Shown: one piece after another, positions 1 through 9,184 of the stretch
How positions within the stretch are numbered: the first letter of the stretch is position 1
Layout of the letters: each line of letters begins with the position of its first letter
Virus record (IMG/VR): IMGVR_UViG_3300000116_008942
Location: 1 to 20,559 of that record
Strand: one strand, 5' to 3'
Source: a virus
Length of the DNA stretch: 20,559 nt
Made by a program: the position numbers and the translations under genes
The notes under the pieces: generated by a model
Seen by the model: the letters and a program-made list of their open reading frames with translations, nothing else
Database searches by the model: none
What the model was told of the DNA's origin: nothing

Positions 1-3000
1 CCATGATGGTATCAGTTGGAAAATTTTGTATCTTAGCAAAAGTAACTGCATCATTTTGAATTTCAGCAGTAGCAACACCAAGATCTTTAATTCTAACCAT
101 ATCACCTGTAAAGGCAAAGTTAAGACTACTAAACTTAGTAACACCGGCATTATCATGGGTTGCTTGTTCAGCTGTAATTGTAATTGAGTTATTAGCATTA
201 GTAATATCAATACCAGTTCCAGCAGTAAGAGTTGCCGCGGCAGGGCCACTCGTACCACCAATAAGCAGTTGACCATTTGTTGCCATTGTTACAGCAGATA
301 ATTTATCAGTACCACTGTCCTGAGAAATAATAACAGCCTTATTTGCAAATGCTGTATTACCAGTACCGCCCTTAGCAACTGCAAGAGTAGCTGATAGTGT
401 TGTTGCAGTATCAGCATTACCAGTTAAAGTACCAGTAAATACGTCAGACTTAACATTTGAACTACCACCAGGAGATGGAGTTAGATCCATCATTGTAGAA
501 CCATTAGCCTTAGCATATATTTCTATCAATGAATATTCATTACCACTATTAATTGAAGTACCAGTTGGATCAAAACGGAATCTAAATTTATCAGCAAGTG
601 ATGGACTATCACTATAATCATCTGATATTCTAAAGTCTAATGCTGATCTGTTTACGGCATCATTAATAGTAGAAACAAATCTTATTGCTGCACTATCGTT
701 ATCATTTAGGCCTCCATCAAAGGCAATTTCGGCACATTCTAATTTAGAATTATCAACAAAAACCTGATTATTTGCGATGGCACCTATAGATCTAGTAGTT
801 CCCGGTAATGAAGCACCAGTACCAGTAGTTCTAAATCTTAGTGCATTATTATAATATAGATCAACTGAATTGTCATTAGTAGCTCTAATCATTAACTCAC
901 CAGCAGCAGATTTGCGAACTTCAAAGAGCGGAGTTTCGATTTCTAGCTTATCATTTGAAGTAATATGACCACCAGCTCCGTCATGAATCATTTTGAGGTA
1001 ATCACTACCACCACCAAATGCATAGAAACCTTTACCTGAAGCAGTTGTTTTAACATCCTTATTACAATCAATCTGACCTTCGAAGTCATTAGTGCCAGTA
1101 CCGTTTTGATCGATAATACCACTTAGCTTAATATTACCGCCAACATCTAATCTTTCGGTTGGTGGATTTACATTAACACCAAGACTACCTCCGTCAGTAA
1201 GTACCATGGCACTTGAATTGGTTCCAGTGCCAAAATTAATATGGCCTCCTGATCCGTTAAGGGTTCTGATATAAAAATTACCAGCCGAGCAAACTATTTC
1301 ATTATTATCTAAACCAATACCATCAGCTGCAGTACCAACCAGCAACTTAGCATTTGCCATTGTTGCGCCGCCTATCGTACTAGCAGTCAGGTTTGTAACG
1401 TGTAGTCCGTCACATTCTGGAGAATCAGTACCAACTCCTAATTTACCGGTAGTTGATAATTGACCTGTTACTTTAGCACCACCTGCTAATGTTTCAAACT
1501 TCTTGGTCGACCCGCCCATAATTGTACTGCCATGATATAATTCTACCGCACCAGGACCATTATAAGAAGCAGCTTTTCTAAATCTGATCCACGGCCGTGC
1601 ATTTGATCTAAATGGATCTGATGAATTTCGTGCAGCACTACCAATTTCAAAGCCGTAGTTTTCATTCCAGTTTGCAGCAAGATAAGCCATACGAGTGCTA
1701 TCAATACCAAACTCAATTCTCTTATGAGCTTTTTCCCAAGTCTGAGTATTAGTGCTATGGCCAAGCCTAGACCTTTCATCAATTATCTGTAAGTACGATT
1801 CGTTATTATTGCGAGTTGTGAATGTAGCTTGAGTAGTACTAGAACCTACTGAAGCACCTAGTTGAGCGCTTTGTGCAAATATTGCACCACCTTTATCATT
1901 AAAATTAGTATTAGATAATATAACTTTATTAATAAGAGTAGAAGTACCAGTTGCTTTTTGTATTTTAATTTCTGAAGCTGCATCACGTATAACAACAAAA
2001 CTAGCAGCTTTAGCTGTACCATCAACATGAAGAGTTGTGTCTGGATTAAGCGTACCAATACCAACCGCTCCTCTACCAGTGATAATCATTTTCTCACCAT
2101 ACACACCGTTAGATGTGGCACCAAAGATTAGATTAGAAGTAGCTTCATTGTTATCACCGTAATCAGTATCATTAACCGTTGCTTGAGAAATCCGAACAAA
2201 ATTTGTTTTATTATTTGTATCCTGACCTTTAATATCAATAGAGATTTTACCAGGAGTAGCAGCATAATCAGATCCATGTGCTTCAAATGTAGCTAATACA
2301 TTAGTAGTTTGCAAATTACAGTTTCTCTTAAGAACATGCAATAAAGAAGCCGGAGCTAAATTATAATTCGAATCAGCGCCACCTGATGGGTCTTGAGCCG
2401 ACGGGAATGGAGCATTTCTAATTACTAAATTACCAGTTACATCAGCAGAATCTGCTTCTAAGTTACCGCTAATGTTAATACCGCCTGATTTCGTTTGTAA
2501 AACATCCTGAGATGCTTGTGCATCAGCAGTATTATGGTATAATCTAGTAGCACCGTTACCTTGACCAAGGAAATAAGCTTTACGAACACCATGAGATATA
2601 CCGCCAAGCTGAGCAAAGTGTGTATTACCGCTTGTTCCGTAGAACTCAAGGAAACTCATTCGAGTACCATTTATCTTATGTTGTAATTGTTTTGATGCAC
2701 TTCCAATAGATTCACTACCATCAGTTTGACTAATAATTCGTTCATCTCTAATTTCAAGTACTGACAAATCGCCTGATGTATTAACTCTGCCTTTAAACTC
2801 TGTACCAATACTTGTGGATCCGCTTGTATGACCTAAAGTGCTACCCGCCTGAGTAACATCATTTCGCGACTGTGTAAGCAAACCAATTATATTTGTTGAT
2901 TTTAAATTAGATGCGCCATTAACTGTCATGCCATTATTGGTAATATAAAGGCCACGTGTACGAATTTCGTCTTTATTAATCTCTAATCCTAATCGATCAG

Positions 3001-6000
3001 TTATTTCGTCTGCATCATCATGATTACCGTTTAAGAAGAATCTGTACTTACCGAATACATTTTTACCTTCACTATGTGTATCTTCAATATAATTAAATGT
3101 AGCGATAGTATCAGTAATACCTATTTTCATTACCTGACTTGCACTAACGCCGACACGACTTATTTCTAATGGTAATGTATTAGTCTCAGTATTAACTTTA
3201 AGTTGATTACTTACACCAGTAGTAATCTGAACTTTACCAGCACTAAGACCACCAAGAGTAACTAAGTTAGTACTTGCATTATAAGTTAGGCCATTATCAG
3301 TTCTAAGTTTGCCTTTGCGGCCGGCGGCAGAATTAGCATTAGTGCCATGAAACAACATTCTGTATTCTACGTTATCGTCAGCTTCAGTCGAATTGTATAC
3401 TTGATTAGCTGACATTGTATCGCCTTGAGCAACGATTGCACCTGACTGAGTATTAGTACTAATAGACGCTGTGTCCGAACCTCTATATAATACGAACTGA
3501 CTATTTGATTCGCTCCATGCAATCTTAGCCTCTGGTTCTTGTTCATTTAATCTAATATTACTTCCTGCAGCAAGAGCAGCAGCACCCGTTGTTGCTGCTG
3601 TAATAATATCGTTATTTGCAAGATCATCAGTCAGGCCGCCACCTATCGCTTTTAGAGCAGTTTGTTCTGCCCCGGTAATTGCTTGGCCAGTATTTAGTTG
3701 TTTAACTCGATATCTTTTACCTTTCGTTAATGCACCTACAATTGCAATTACATCAGTACTTGTTTTAAATCCACGGTGAGCAACAAAAGCAGCCGCAGGA
3801 AGATATGCTTGATTAGTACCAGCTGCAATATCAACATTTGGATTAGTTGTTAATGCATTTAATATAATAGATTTTGATGAAACTGTAGCAGAAGTAGTAG
3901 AGAATCCAAATGATCCACCACCACTTTGAGTAATAGAACCTGTTACAGCTAAAGCACCAGCAATTGTGGTATCACCTGTTGCGCCATCAACCGTAAATTT
4001 GTCTGTATTAATGATAAAGTCATTGCCAACATTTAAGTTATTTGTAATGCTAACATCACTATCTAATCCAATTGTAACAGTTCTTGTACCACTAACATCA
4101 GTTACAGCAGTTGTAGTTCCGTTTGTAGTACCAACAAATTTAAGATTATTACCTGATGCAACGGTCTGAGTACCAGTCTCACCTAGAACATTAAATGTTC
4201 CGAGGAAGTCGGCCATATCGACTTCAGCAATACCTGCAATTCGACCTTGACGATCAACATGAATTTGAGGAATCTTAGCAGTTGTACCCCATGCAGTCAA
4301 ACCGGCTGTTGCATCCGACCCTACAGGACCAGTGCCACCACCTGTCATATCAGTAGTTGTATCGTTTAATGAAACATCAAAGTTATGATTTGTAGCATCC
4401 CATGTAACTGTTACATTAGACATGCTATTAGCAACATTAGTTGTACCAATACCAAATAGACGGTATGCATTTTGGAAATCAACGTTAGGTTTATTATAAT
4501 CAGCTGGACTTGTTGCTGATGTTAGACCTTTTACGTGCCATGCAATATCGCTAGTATTATGAGCTGATGCTGGATTATTAGTATTAACAGAAGATTCTAT
4601 CCACTGTATAATTGCATCTTCACCTGTTTCAATAGTAGCACCAGTAATCCCACTACGATCAACTTGTAAACCTGCTCCAGTGTTTGCTGAAGGTTGTAGG
4701 TTTATAAATGCACTTGAAACATTAAATACGCCAGCAGCGTCTGATGACATTTTTAAGGTACCGGCCGAAACATCAAGAACCGTATTTGCACCAAACGTTA
4801 ACGTAGTTGTATTTGTTGCACCATCTCCAGGTGAATTAAAGTCAATATCACCGATTAGTGTTTGAGCACTAGCTGATACTCTATTTAATTTACCTGTTGG
4901 TTGTTGACCACTAGTATTTTTAACTGTAACGGTTGCAGCGCCTGTTCCATCAACTAATTCTCTTATCGATGTCACAATAGTACTTGATGTAGTACCTAGG
5001 TTACCTGCAGTTACATCACCTAGCTCATCAGTAATTTCTTTAATTGCTGGTACTAACGTAGCTTCAGTAGTACCCATGTTTGCTGAATTAACTTCTTGAC
5101 CAATGCGCGCATCAATCGCGTTAATTGCATTTACAACAGTAGAAACATCAAATCGTAAGGTATCACCACTATTGATTGTTGAAACAACATCTGTATCTAC
5201 AACAATACTATCGGCATTAACAGTTGTTACTTTAGTTCCAGCTGCAATACTATCTGTACGACCAGTTTCTATATTTAGAACCGACATACCTGGTACGATA
5301 CCAGTTGTATCACCCATTGGAATTGTTGTTTCTAAAGCAACAACTTCGCTAGAAGTATCTTTTTGGACTCGAGTATTGATTGCTCCTAGGTTAGCAGCAG
5401 TAGCAACAGGATTACCAATTAATCCTTGAATCTCAGTAATTGCGGGAACTATGGTAGTTTGAGTGTAACCAACAGCATTATTTAGATCAAGAACTTCACC
5501 AATTTCGGCATGTAATTCGTTAACAGCAGCTGTTAAATGAGTTGCAGTTGTAGTTAAATTTGCACCACTATCACCAACATCACCAATATCAATTCTTAAT
5601 TGTCTAATTGCTTGTGTGAGAGTTTCATTACTACCACTATTAATTGCGTTACCAATATCAGCATTACCGATTGCAGCAGTAATACCATTAATTGCCAATT
5701 GGAAATCTGTACTAGCATATACATCAGATCCTGTAGTTGTATATAAGTCTGCATGGAATGGCGATGCAGTTAGTAGACTTTGTTGACCAAGATCAGTTTG
5801 AAGTTCGGCAATAGCATTAACGACCGTTGTAGCTGAAAAATCAGTTTCGTCATTTACATTTAAAGTAGCAATTGTATCTGTAAGATCACCAGTACCAACA
5901 AGAGCTGTTTTTAATTCAACTAATGAATCAGTAACTCTCGCGTTATTAAAATCATTATCTGAATTATTGAGTGAAGTAACATCACCCATTAAATCTTGGA

Positions 6001-8965
6001 TTTCTAGAATAGCATCAATAATATTTGTTTTACTATAACCAGCCAAATTAGCTAGGTCAGTAATTGCATTTTGAATTGTGGCATTAGTTGCTGTGTCTGT
6101 ACGAGCATTTGTAACTGCTGCTAAGTTTGCAGTGTTACCAACAAGCGCTTGTCTTAATTCTGTCAATGCTGATACTACTGTTGCTTCAGAAGCTGTTTCA
6201 GCTACGGCATTTCTAAATCCACCAACACCATCAGTCTCTTGACCACTAGTATCGTTATATGCAGTAGGTGAAGAATTTAATGTATCTGGTTCTCCAAGCT
6301 CAACATGCATTTTATCGACAGCTGAAGTAATTGTATTTGAAGACCCTATCGCATCAAGGCTGGTATTACCGACAAATGATGTTAAAGTATTAACCGCAGT
6401 TATAATACCATTATTGACGGTATAAGTAATGTCAGATGGTAGATTATCTGTAATAGTGTAATTATTTACTGTTCCACGGATATTTGTTTCTAATTCATTA
6501 ATAGCTGATGCAATATCGCCATTAGAAGTTGTTAATAGTGCAGCAGTACCAATTTCGTCTTTAATATGATTAATTTGTGCAACAATATTGTTTGTTGCAG
6601 CAGCAGTACCAATAAGATTAGCTGTACTAATACCAACTCTATCACCAACAATAGTTTGTAATTCAACAATACCATCAGTATTTGTAGTTGCAGCAAAGTT
6701 TGCTGCAGGTGCTACATTAGCAGACAACGCGGCCTGAGCATCATCGATATCACCAGGACATACAAGAGTTCTTAATTCAATAAGAGCTGTTGTGAGAACT
6801 TCGGTATCAAATCCACCAGCAGTTGCTGAACCAGTAGCATCTAGAGTTGTAACATCACCGACTTCGTCATGAAGCTGTGCAATAGTGGTAGTAACATTTT
6901 CACCAGTAGTAATATCAGAAATATCTGTACTACCAATAAAGTTTTTAATTGTTGTAATTGCATCAGTCAAAGTAGAAGATGCGTTGGCTGTAGCACCTAA
7001 ATTTGCATCTGATAAATCAGTATTACCAATAAAATCAACTACGCTTTTAGCTAAACCACTAATAGTATTTACATTTGCTGGAACCAAATGTGTATTATTA
7101 GTAATAATTGGCATTTCAGCATTACCAATCATATCTTGTAATGTATTCAATGTTGTAACAAGATCGGTAGTATCAAATGCTTTTCTGTCTCCAGTAGCAC
7201 CAAATCCTGCTTGAACAGTATTAGTTGCAAGATCTTCAATCTTACCAATGTCATCTTGTACTTCTACGATTGCATCAACCGCACTAGCAAATTCAATTTC
7301 AAATGTATCACCAGTAACTGCAGGAGTATTTAGTCGAATAATAGATGAGAATGTATTGTCTATTACACAATCAGTATGAGCTGCAGTAAATTTACTTGCC
7401 TCAACCGTAGCAGCTCCAGTTGTAGTACCTCTTAATCTTCGTGCTGGATTAAAAGTACCAATTACATCATACAGTATAAATCCACCATTAGTTCCTAGAC
7501 CATATTTTGATGATGTTACACCAGTCAATATAACAGCACTAAATGATGCAATGTTCGATGCTGACTCTACATTACCATCGGTAGTTTGATAAATTCTTTC
7601 ACCTTCTGTGAATGATGCCGGAATTATAGCACTTGCGCTAAATGGCAAAGCAAAGGTTGCACGAGGTAAATGGAAACCATTTGCTGTATTAACATTCTGT
7701 TCTAATTTTGTTGTAGTACCACTATTTGTTTTATATACTCGAACGTAACCAAAATCAAGTGAACCAACAACTTGTCTAACTAATCGAGCTGCAAGAATTT
7801 GTTGTGTTGCATAATTATCAGCCGAACCTAGATTTAATCCTGGATTAAATGTACCAACTGCATTTGTAATAAGAAGTTTTGCAATATTATTTCCGCTTGA
7901 ATCTCTTACAACACCTACAATATCGGCGGCAAACTCACGAGCATTACTAGAGCTGTTGCCAGTAAACTGATGTACAGAATTTCCTGCTGTAAAATCTGTA
8001 GGAGCACCTGCATCGACTTGGTTATCTATAATAATATAACCTGCAGTCATATCGAGCTTTTTATCAGTAGCTAAATCAATTCTCATACCAACATCATTAG
8101 AACCATTAGATTGATCTCGAATAAATTCTTCATCAAGATCAATAATTTCACTTGCACCAATAGACACACTTAAGGCAACATTTTCTAGAATAATTGAAGT
8201 CTCTGTTACTGTGGTATTAGTAGCATTAGCATTTCGACCACCAACGGTGAAACCAACTTGAACTTCAACATTATTACCTTCTTCAATATCTAGTGATATA
8301 TCCCAATCATTTGCTGAAGTTATTACAGCTACTGCTTCAGAAAGAAGAGCATAATCATTAGTTATATCTAGTGTTCGAATATATGCTTCTACAGTATATC
8401 TTGAATGTAAATCACTAGATTGAATATCACCAGTAAATTGTAAGGTTTTACCTCTCCACGCAGTATTTTTTTGGAAAGTATTAAACTCGATATATGCTCC
8501 GCCATCACTGCCGCTTTGAGCATAATTAGTACCACCTTGTGAAACTCGTAGATTGTTATCAGCGTAAACACTAGTGTTAGGAGCTAAGGTAATGTCACCA
8601 TCTACTGCAACACTAAATTTCTGATCATCAATATTAGTACCACCGACACCAAGACCAGAAGCTATATTACCAAATCCACCTAAAGAGGCACCTTTGCCCG
8701 TTGAACCATCTAATGCGAAAAAATCGTTCCAACCTTGCCATGGAGCAGAAGCACCAACATCTGCAGAGGTTGCAGTAGATACACCAGTCGATACATTGAC
8801 TATTTTAGCTTGGTCAGTAAGACGAGTTTCCTTATCTAGAGAATCTGCATTTTTATTACTATCACTTTCAATCGGACCTAGATCAAATGATACTTGGTTA
8901 GAGGACTGTCTCCATTCTTCAAACGTTGAAGTCTTTGGTATTCTTGTTTCTTTATTTTGCGCCAT
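1..8965 (-). CDS. Giant tail-fibre-like virion protein, C terminus beyond window (2988 codons visible)
   Basis: Probably a long fibre or fibre-like appendage anchored to the baseplate that reaches the host surface. The frame is open from the ATG at 8965 to the window edge with no stop, so the C-terminal tip is missing. Visible order: residues 1-60 a polar N terminus with TFEEWRQSSNQVSFDLG, resembling N-terminal anchors of marine phage fibres; about 125-270 a beta-rich, jelly-roll-like region; about 270-560 unrecognised; 561-1340 a degenerate INEL-x-x-x-IG repeat array interrupted at 1208-1274 by an unrelated module; about 1345-1760 beta-rich segments with IPQIHVDRQGRI and FTVDGATGDTTIAGAL; three VGIGT-x-x-P-x-x-x-LHV-like shaft motifs near 2297, 2504 and 2591; AVAKGGTGNTA near 2862. 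The start overlaps the preceding stop in TAATG, and no strong Shine-Dalgarno sequence is visible, which suggests coupled translation. No catalytic motif was seen. Fibre assignment rests on repeats and position; host receptor unknown. Confidence 0.88.
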   Translation of the reverse strand, partial: MAQNKETRIPKTSTFEEWRQSSNQVSFDLGPIESDSNKNADSLDKETRLTDQAKIVNVSTGVSTATSADVGASAPWQGWNDFFALDGSTGKGASLGGFGNIASGLGVGGTNIDDQKFSVAVDGDITLAPNTSVYADNNLRVSQGGTNYAQSGSDGGAYIEFNTFQKNTAWRGKTLQFTGDIQSSDLHSRYTVEAYIRTLDITNDYALLSEAVAVITSANDWDISLDIEEGNNVEVQVGFTVGGRNANATNTTVTETSIILENVALSVSIGASEIIDLDEEFIRDQSNGSNDVGMRIDLATDKKLDMTAGYIIIDNQVDAGAPTDFTAGNSVHQFTGNSSSNAREFAADIVGVVRDSSGNNIAKLLITNAVGTFNPGLNLGSADNYATQQILAARLVRQVVGSLDFGYVRVYKTNSGTTTKLEQNVNTANGFHLPRATFALPFSASAIIPASFTEGERIYQTTDGNVESASNIASFSAVILTGVTSSKYGLGTNGGFILYDVIGTFNPARRLRGTTTGAATVEASKFTAAHTDCVIDNTFSSIIRLNTPAVTGDTFEIEFASAVDAIVEVQDDIGKIEDLATNTVQAGFGATGDRKAFDTTDLVTTLNTLQDMIGNAEMPIITNNTHLVPANVNTISGLAKSVVDFIGNTDLSDANLGATANASSTLTDAITTIKNFIGSTDISDITTGENVTTTIAQLHDEVGDVTTLDATGSATAGGFDTEVLTTALIELRTLVCPGDIDDAQAALSANVAPAANFAATTNTDGIVELQTIVGDRVGISTANLIGTAAATNNIVAQINHIKDEIGTAALLTTSNGDIASAINELETNIRGTVNNYTITDNLPSDITYTVNNGIITAVNTLTSFVGNTSLDAIGSSNTITSAVDKMHVELGEPDTLNSSPTAYNDTSGQETDGVGGFRNAVAETASEATVVSALTELRQALVGNTANLAAVTNARTDTATNATIQNAITDLANLAGYSKTNIIDAILEIQDLMGDVTSLNNSDNDFNNARVTDSLVELKTALVGTGDLTDTIATLNVNDETDFSATTVVNAIAELQTDLGQQSLLTASPFHADLYTTTGSDVYASTDFQLAINGITAAIGNADIGNAINSGSNETLTQAIRQLRIDIGDVGDSGANLTTTATHLTAAVNELHAEIGEVLDLNNAVGYTQTTIVPAITEIQGLIGNPVATAANLGAINTRVQKDTSSEVVALETTIPMGDTTGIVPGMSVLNIETGRTDSIAAGTKVTTVNADSIVVDTDVVSTINSGDTLRFDVSTVVNAINAIDARIGQEVNSANMGTTEATLVPAIKEITDELGDVTAGNLGTTSSTIVTSIRELVDGTGAATVTVKNTSGQQPTGKLNRVSASAQTLIGDIDFNSPGDGATNTTTLTFGANTVLDVSAGTLKMSSDAAGVFNVSSAFINLQPSANTGAGLQVDRSGITGATIETGEDAIIQWIESSVNTNNPASAHNTSDIAWHVKGLTSATSPADYNKPNVDFQNAYRLFGIGTTNVANSMSNVTVTWDATNHNFDVSLNDTTTDMTGGGTGPVGSDATAGLTAWGTTAKIPQIHVDRQGRIAGIAEVDMADFLGTFNVLGETGTQTVASGNNLKFVGTTNGTTTAVTDVSGTRTVTIGLDSDVSITNNLNVGNDFIINTDKFTVDGATGDTTIAGALAVTGSITQSGGGSFGFSTTSATVSSKSIILNALTTNPNVDIAAGTNQAYLPAAAFVAHRGFKTSTDVIAIVGALTKGKRYRVKQLNTGQAITGAEQTALKAIGGGLTDDLANNDIITAATTGAAALAAGSNIRLNEQEPEAKIAWSESNSQFVLYRGSDTASISTNTQSGAIVAQGDTMSANQVYNSTEADDNVEYRMLFHGTNANSAAGRKGKLRTDNGLTYNASTNLVTLGGLSAGKVQITTGVSNQLKVNTETNTLPLEISRVGVSASQVMKIGITDTIATFNYIEDTHSEGKNVFGKYRFFLNGNHDDADEITDRLGLEINKDEIRTRGLYITNNGMTVNGASNLKSTNIIGLLTQSRNDVTQAGSTLGHTSGSTSIGTEFKGRVNTSGDLSVLEIRDERIISQTDGSESIGSASKQLQHKINGTRMSFLEFYGTSGNTHFAQLGGISHGVRKAYFLGQGNGATRLYHNTADAQASQDVLQTKSGGINISGNLEADSADVTGNLVIRNAPFPSAQDPSGGADSNYNLAPASLLHVLKRNCNLQTTNVLATFEAHGSDYAATPGKISIDIKGQDTNNKTNFVRISQATVNDTDYGDNNEATSNLIFGATSNGVYGEKMIITGRGAVGIGTLNPDTTLHVDGTAKAASFVVIRDAASEIKIQKATGTSTLINKVILSNTNFNDKGGAIFAQSAQLGASVGSSTTQATFTTRNNNESYLQIIDERSRLGHSTNTQTWEKAHKRIEFGIDSTRMAYLAANWNENYGFEIGSAARNSSDPFRSNARPWIRFRKAASYNGPGAVELYHGSTIMGGSTKKFETLAGGAKVTGQLSTTGKLGVGTDSPECDGLHVTNLTASTIGGATMANAKLLVGTAADGIGLDNNEIVCSAGNFYIRTLNGSGGHINFGTGTNSSAMVLTDGGSLGVNVNPPTERLDVGGNIKLSGIIDQNGTGTNDFEGQIDCNKDVKTTASGKGFYAFGGGSDYLKMIHDGAGGHITSNDKLEIETPLFEVRKSAAGELMIRATNDNSVDLYYNNALRFRTTGTGASLPGTTRSIGAIANNQVFVDNSKLECAEIAFDGGLNDNDSAAIRFVSTINDAVNRSALDFRISDDYSDSPSLADKFRFRFDPTGTSINSGNEYSLIEIYAKANGSTMMDLTPSPGGSSNVKSDVFTGTLTGNADTATTLSATLAVAKGGTGNTAFANKAVIISQDSGTDKLSAVTMATNGQLLIGGTSGPAAATLTAGTGIDITNANNSITITAEQATHDNAGVTKFSSLNFAFTGDMVRIKDLGVATAEIQNDAVTFAKIQNFPTDTIM
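4945..7284 (-). repeat. Degenerate tandem protein repeat in fibre shaft, about 23 units
   Basis: Within the giant fibre, residues about 561-1340 consist of units averaging near 33 residues. Each has a helix-like core of the form (I/V/L)-x-x-A-(I/V/L)-x-x-(I/L)-x-x-x-(I/L/V)-G, followed by a variable Thr/Asn/Ala-rich loop. Examples are LTAAVNELHAEIGEV, VVNAIAELQTDLGQ, IASAINELETNIRG, IVPAITEIQGLIGN and LVPAIKEITDELGD. The pattern is clear in protein but strongly diverged in DNA, so the array is old or under sequence turnover. Short amphipathic cores separated by loops would fit a segmented trimeric coiled-coil shaft. That structure is an inference. Confidence 0.85.
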
Positions 8966-9180
8966 TATTTACTCACTAGTTGTTTTAATAAGTTTTTAAT
9001 TTCTTCAACGTCTGATTCGAGTTTATCAATCTTTTCAGTCTGTTGAGCATGCTTTTTGGTTTCTTCTATCTGTCTTAATCTTGCTTTATATGCAGTTTCA
9101 TTTATATTTATAATCGCGCCAGAGCCGTTATCACGAACTAGTGATGGATTATCTTGTACTTTTTCATATCTCTCTTTCAT
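8965..9180 (-). CDS. Small coiled-coil virion-operon protein (71 aa)
   Basis: Function is unknown. The ATG at 9180 is chosen, starting MKERYEKVQDNPSLVRD. A longer version from a TTG at 9198 would add six residues and overlap the upstream gene, and is less likely. The N-terminal half contains SGAIININETAY, a pattern I associate with small conserved proteins found near baseplate and neck genes of large myophages. The C-terminal half, about residues 35-71, is a strong coiled-coil candidate with hydrophobic spacing in IDKLESDVEEIKNLLKQLV. It starts 4 bases after the stop of the 2272-residue gene and its TAA shares a base with the fibre ATG, so it is probably translated by coupling between two very large structural genes. 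No ribosome binding site is evident. A role as an adaptor, chaperone or minor structural part for the fibre is a guess from position. Confidence 0.78.
   Translation of the reverse strand: MKERYEKVQDNPSLVRDNGSGAIININETAYKARLRQIEETKKHAQQTEKIDKLESDVEEIKNLLKQLVSK
9105..9112 (-). promoter_or_regulatory. Candidate T4-type late promoter before the giant fibre gene
   Basis: An exact TATAAATA on the minus strand inside the 71-residue gene, 139 bases before the fibre ATG. It could give the fibre gene its own late transcript. It also encodes Ile-Asn codons in the run AIININE, so it may simply reflect AT-rich codon choice. Support is weak for the same chance-frequency reason as the site before gene 8. 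Confidence 0.25.
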
Positions 9181-9184
9181 TATA

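Noticed and set aside
1543-2649. Short minus-strand frames at 1543-1782, 1858-2064 and 2458-2649
   Set aside because: They lie in another frame of the same strand as the fibre gene, and their Leu/Val/Lys-rich translations are typical out-of-frame products of AT-rich DNA.
5103-5429. Plus-strand open frame of 108 codons, and similar ones at 3966-4169, 4680-4865 and 6885-7214
   Set aside because: They are antisense to the giant fibre frame, have low-complexity Val/Thr/Ser-rich translations that mirror the sense repeats, and lack ribosome binding sites.
4945-7284. CRISPR array or DNA-level tandem repeat
   Set aside because: Repetition is seen only in the translated protein; the DNA units are diverged, of unequal length and without identical direct repeats.
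1-8965. Diversity-generating retroelement acting on the fibre
   Set aside because: No reverse transcriptase gene and no template/variable repeat pair was seen; the fibre tip that would hold a variable region is outside the window, so this is untested rather than excluded.
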